A stretch of 64,000 nucleotides of DNA, taken from contig MU400641.1 in the NCBI GenBank assembly GCA_022578965.1, positions 46,753-110,752 on the forward strand. The letters run 5' to 3'. The notes under the pieces were generated by a model. It saw only the letters and a program-made list of their open reading frames with translations. It did not search any database and was not told the DNA's origin. The stretch is from Xylaria sp. FL1777 (taxonomy: Eukaryota; Ascomycota; Sordariomycetes; Xylariales; Xylariaceae). A program made the position numbers and the translations under genes. Shown here one piece after another: positions 61,814 to 64,000 of this stretch. Position 1 is the stretch's first letter. Every line of letters begins with the position of its first letter.

Positions 61814-63209
61814 TAATTAACATAAAAAGCATAAAGCAATATAGCTTAATAATAAAAAATAATTAATAGAAATTTATTTAATTAATTTATATAGTTTATT
61901 TATTTTGCTTTATATTGTTTTTTAAAAGGTTTATTATTTTAAGCATTAGTATTAAAACATTAACTTTTTAACTAATTAAATATTTAATACTAGTTTAAAT
62001 AAATAAACAAACAATAATATAAAATTAAAATAAATAAAACATTTCGAAAAATATATTTAGTTGTTTTAAATAAGCAAATATTAATTATTAGTGCTAAACT
62101 AGCATAAAAATTACATATTAACTAAGTTTAAAAAGTATTACAAAAAATAATACATTATAATTATTGCTTTATTTTTTTACTTATTATATTTAATTTAACT
62201 ACTTAATATTAAGCTTTATAATATTTTAAAGCAAACATATAATTATTAAATTAATAAATTTATTAAATTATATATTAATTATATTATTAAGCTTAAGTTT
62301 TTTATTGCATTTAAAAAAGCCTTTTTTGCTACTTTTTTAAAATTTAATATTTAAGAAAGTTTTTAAAAGTTAAGTTTAATACTTTATAATCTATAAGCTA
62401 TAATTTTAAAGCTAAATATATAATTATAGTTATTAATACTAATTTTTAATACTATTAATTTATTTAAACCTTAAGTTTTTTAAACGCTAAAAACTACTAA
62501 AAAAGCAAACGTATAGTTAACTTTTATTAAAAGCTAAATTTTTAGTTATTAAAAAAACTTCTTAAAGCTAATTTTAAAAGCTATTAACTAGCTTGCAAAA
62601 TTAAATTAAATATTAATATATTAAGTTACCTTTATAAAAAATAAAGTTTAAAAGCTTTAAAAAGCAAGTAAAGCATTTAATAAGCGCTAAAAAAATAAAA
62701 AAAAGCGCTTATAAAATAAAAAAAGTTTTATAATAAAAAATATAATAAATTTAATTACTTAAAAAAATACGTAAAACTTAATATAGTTATAAACATTAAA
62801 AAATTATAATAGTAATAAACTAAATATATTATATTAGCAATAATATAAACAATATAATAAAACTAGCTATAATATAAAAACTTGTAATAAAAATATAAAA
62901 ACAAATAATAAATTAAAATCTAATTAATTTTTAATAATAATTGCTTTAGTTATAATATTATTAATAATTAAATATAATAAATTAATAAAAAATAGTTTAT
63001 TTGCTTAAATAATTTATTTGCTTATAAACTATATTAAGTTATTTAATGCTATTTTTTTGTTTTTTATTATATTTATACTTTATAAATAAAATATAATTTA
63101 TTTAATAAATAAAAATTGCTATACTAATTTTAGCAATTTTAATTATTTAATAATTAAGCTTAAATATATAAAGTTATAATTAAATATAAAAAATTTAAAA
63201 AAATGTCCT

Positions 63210-63560
63210 TAAAATATAGCTTTATTAAGTTATAAATATTAAAATTATTTTATATTATTATTTTTAAAAAAAAATAAAGATTTAATTTATAAAAAAACGT
63301 AGTATTTATAGTAAATATAGCTTTATTAAGTTATAAAAACTAAAATTATTTTATATTATTATTTTTTTTAAAAAAAAATAAAGATTTAATTTATAAAAAA
63401 GCATAATGTTTATAATAAATATAGCTTTATTAAGTTATAAATATTAAAATTGTTTTATGTTATTATTTTTTAAAAAAAATAAAAATTTAATTTATAAAAA
63501 AAGATAATGTTTATAATAAATAGCTTTATTAAATTATAAACTTTAAAATTATTATATAAT
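63210..63560. repeat. ~103-bp tandem repeat, 3-4 units
   Basis: TATAGCTTTATTAAGTTATA recurs near 63215, 63316 and 63420, with a decayed copy near 63517. Each is followed by TTTTATATTATTATTTTT, an A run, and AAAGATTTAATTTATAAAAA. The array begins exactly at the 5' end of LINE-A copy 3. Confidence 0.78.
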
Positions 63561-64000
63561 ATATTTTTAATTTAATATATTATTAAATAATATAAGTTAA
63601 AAAAATAAAGATTTAATTAAATTAAATTAAAAATAAACTTAATAAGCTTTATTAATAAAAAATATATATTAATAAATTTAAAGTTTATATATTTTAAAAA
63701 AAAACTTAACTTTTAATTATAATAAATATTACTTTAATATTATTAAAAAAAAGTATATAAATATAATTTATTTATTTTAATATTTATATTTATATATTTG
63801 CTTTTTATTTTAATAATTATAAATAATTATAAAATTTATAAATTTATTTATATATTGAATATATTATAATTTTAATTTTAATTTATAAACTTATTATATT
63901 TTTTATAAATTTTTTTTTAAATGTTTACTTTTTTAACTTTATTTAACTTAATTAACTTTTTATTATTATTAAGCTTATAAATATATACTTTATATATTTT
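63561..64000. other. AT-rich DNA to the window end
   Basis: No gene or repeat that I can identify. Confidence 0.5.

Larger units (their letters stand above)
59938..63034 (-). mobile_element. Fot1/pogo-like DNA transposon, copy B, carrying a SINE and a MITE
   Basis: Reverse orientation relative to copy A (21923-23785), with matching inverted-repeat ends (left ATGTAATTTATAAACAAAC, right TTTGCTTATAAACTATAT). TA flanks it at 59936-59937 and 63035-63036, and LINE-A copy 3 continues directly on both sides. Removing the SINE with its duplication (748 bp) and the MITE with its TA (486 bp) leaves 1,863 bp, identical to copy A. Heavily RIP'd; no transposase motif can be read by eye. Coding strand unknown. 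Confidence 0.82.
49145..63209 (-). mobile_element. LINE-A copy 3: old, 3'-truncated, split by four insertions
   Basis: Minus-strand LINE-A reassembled from five pieces: 63209-63037 (5' end), 59937-58380, 57633-57364, 55429-54905 and 49758-49145. They are colinear with copy 1 from its first base to about 30945 and add up to about 3.14 kb, the length expected. The gaps are a Fot1-like element, a truncated R1, a full R1 and LINE-A copy 2, and each junction carries a target duplication or TA. The last 2 kb (RT core to tail) are absent. It is the most mutated of the three LINE-A copies, as expected of the oldest. The short frames at 59071-59304 and 59346-59540 (+) are antisense shadows in ORF1. 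Confidence 0.85.

Noticed and set aside
1..64000. Mitochondrial or plastid origin, because of the extreme AT content
   Set aside because: LINEs, a tRNA SINE, a TA-target DNA transposon and context-specific C-to-T change are nuclear features; no organelle genes are seen.
63000..64000. Telomeric or subtelomeric repeat at the window end
   Set aside because: No TTAGGG-type repeat; the tandem units are 103 bases and internal.

Overview
This window is nuclear DNA of a filamentous fungus (probably an ascomycete) and consists of transposable-element remains mutated to extreme A+T richness. I find no intact host gene, tRNA, rRNA or CRISPR array. The surviving C residues sit mostly before T (AGCT, GCTT) and CpA is nearly gone, in favour of TpA. 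Stops inside recognisable frames are mostly TAA or TAG where CAA or CAG would fit. This is the signature of repeat-induced point mutation (RIP). The few open frames of 60-95 codons are mostly antisense shadows of mutated transposon genes.

Five families account for most of the window. (1) LINE-A is a Tad-like non-LTR retrotransposon of about 5,145 bp with a (TAA)n tail. It has two complete copies (27808-32951 and 49759-54904) and one old, heavily interrupted copy on the minus strand (about 49145-63209). (2) LINE-B is a second non-LTR retrotransposon of 7,136 bp on the minus strand (33616-40751). (3) R1 is a 1.92 kb element with no recognisable coding capacity, present in ten full or truncated copies. 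(4) A tRNA-headed SINE of about 735 bp is present in five copies. (5) A Fot1/pogo-like DNA transposon of 1,863 bp is present in two copies. A 484 bp GC-rich foldback MITE is added to these.

Layout: 1-8.9 kb is featureless RIP'd DNA. 8.9-16 kb holds a truncated R1, a SINE, a palindromic 53-bp array and an R1 dimer carrying a SINE. 16-27.5 kb alternates R1 copies with AT-rich DNA and the first Fot1-like element. 27.8-33 kb is LINE-A copy 1. 33.6-40.8 kb is LINE-B, followed by a SINE. 42.4-46.2 kb holds two consecutive R1 copies. 46.2-49.1 kb holds minisatellites and a SINE. 49.1-63.2 kb is LINE-A copy 3, split by LINE-A copy 2, two R1 copies and a Fot1-like element that itself carries a SINE and the MITE. 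63.2-63.6 kb is a 103-bp tandem array.

How the parts fit together: LINE-B, R1 and the SINE have unrelated bodies but share the last ~80 bases, ending AAGTAATACAATATA. They are often flanked by 13-18 bp target duplications, and several R1 copies are 5'-truncated. The simplest reading is one LINE enzyme (LINE-B) mobilising two non-autonomous partners by recognising a common 3' tail. LINE-A has a different, structured 3' end and a TAA tail, so it is a separate lineage. All positions, alignments and duplications were read by eye and should be recomputed.
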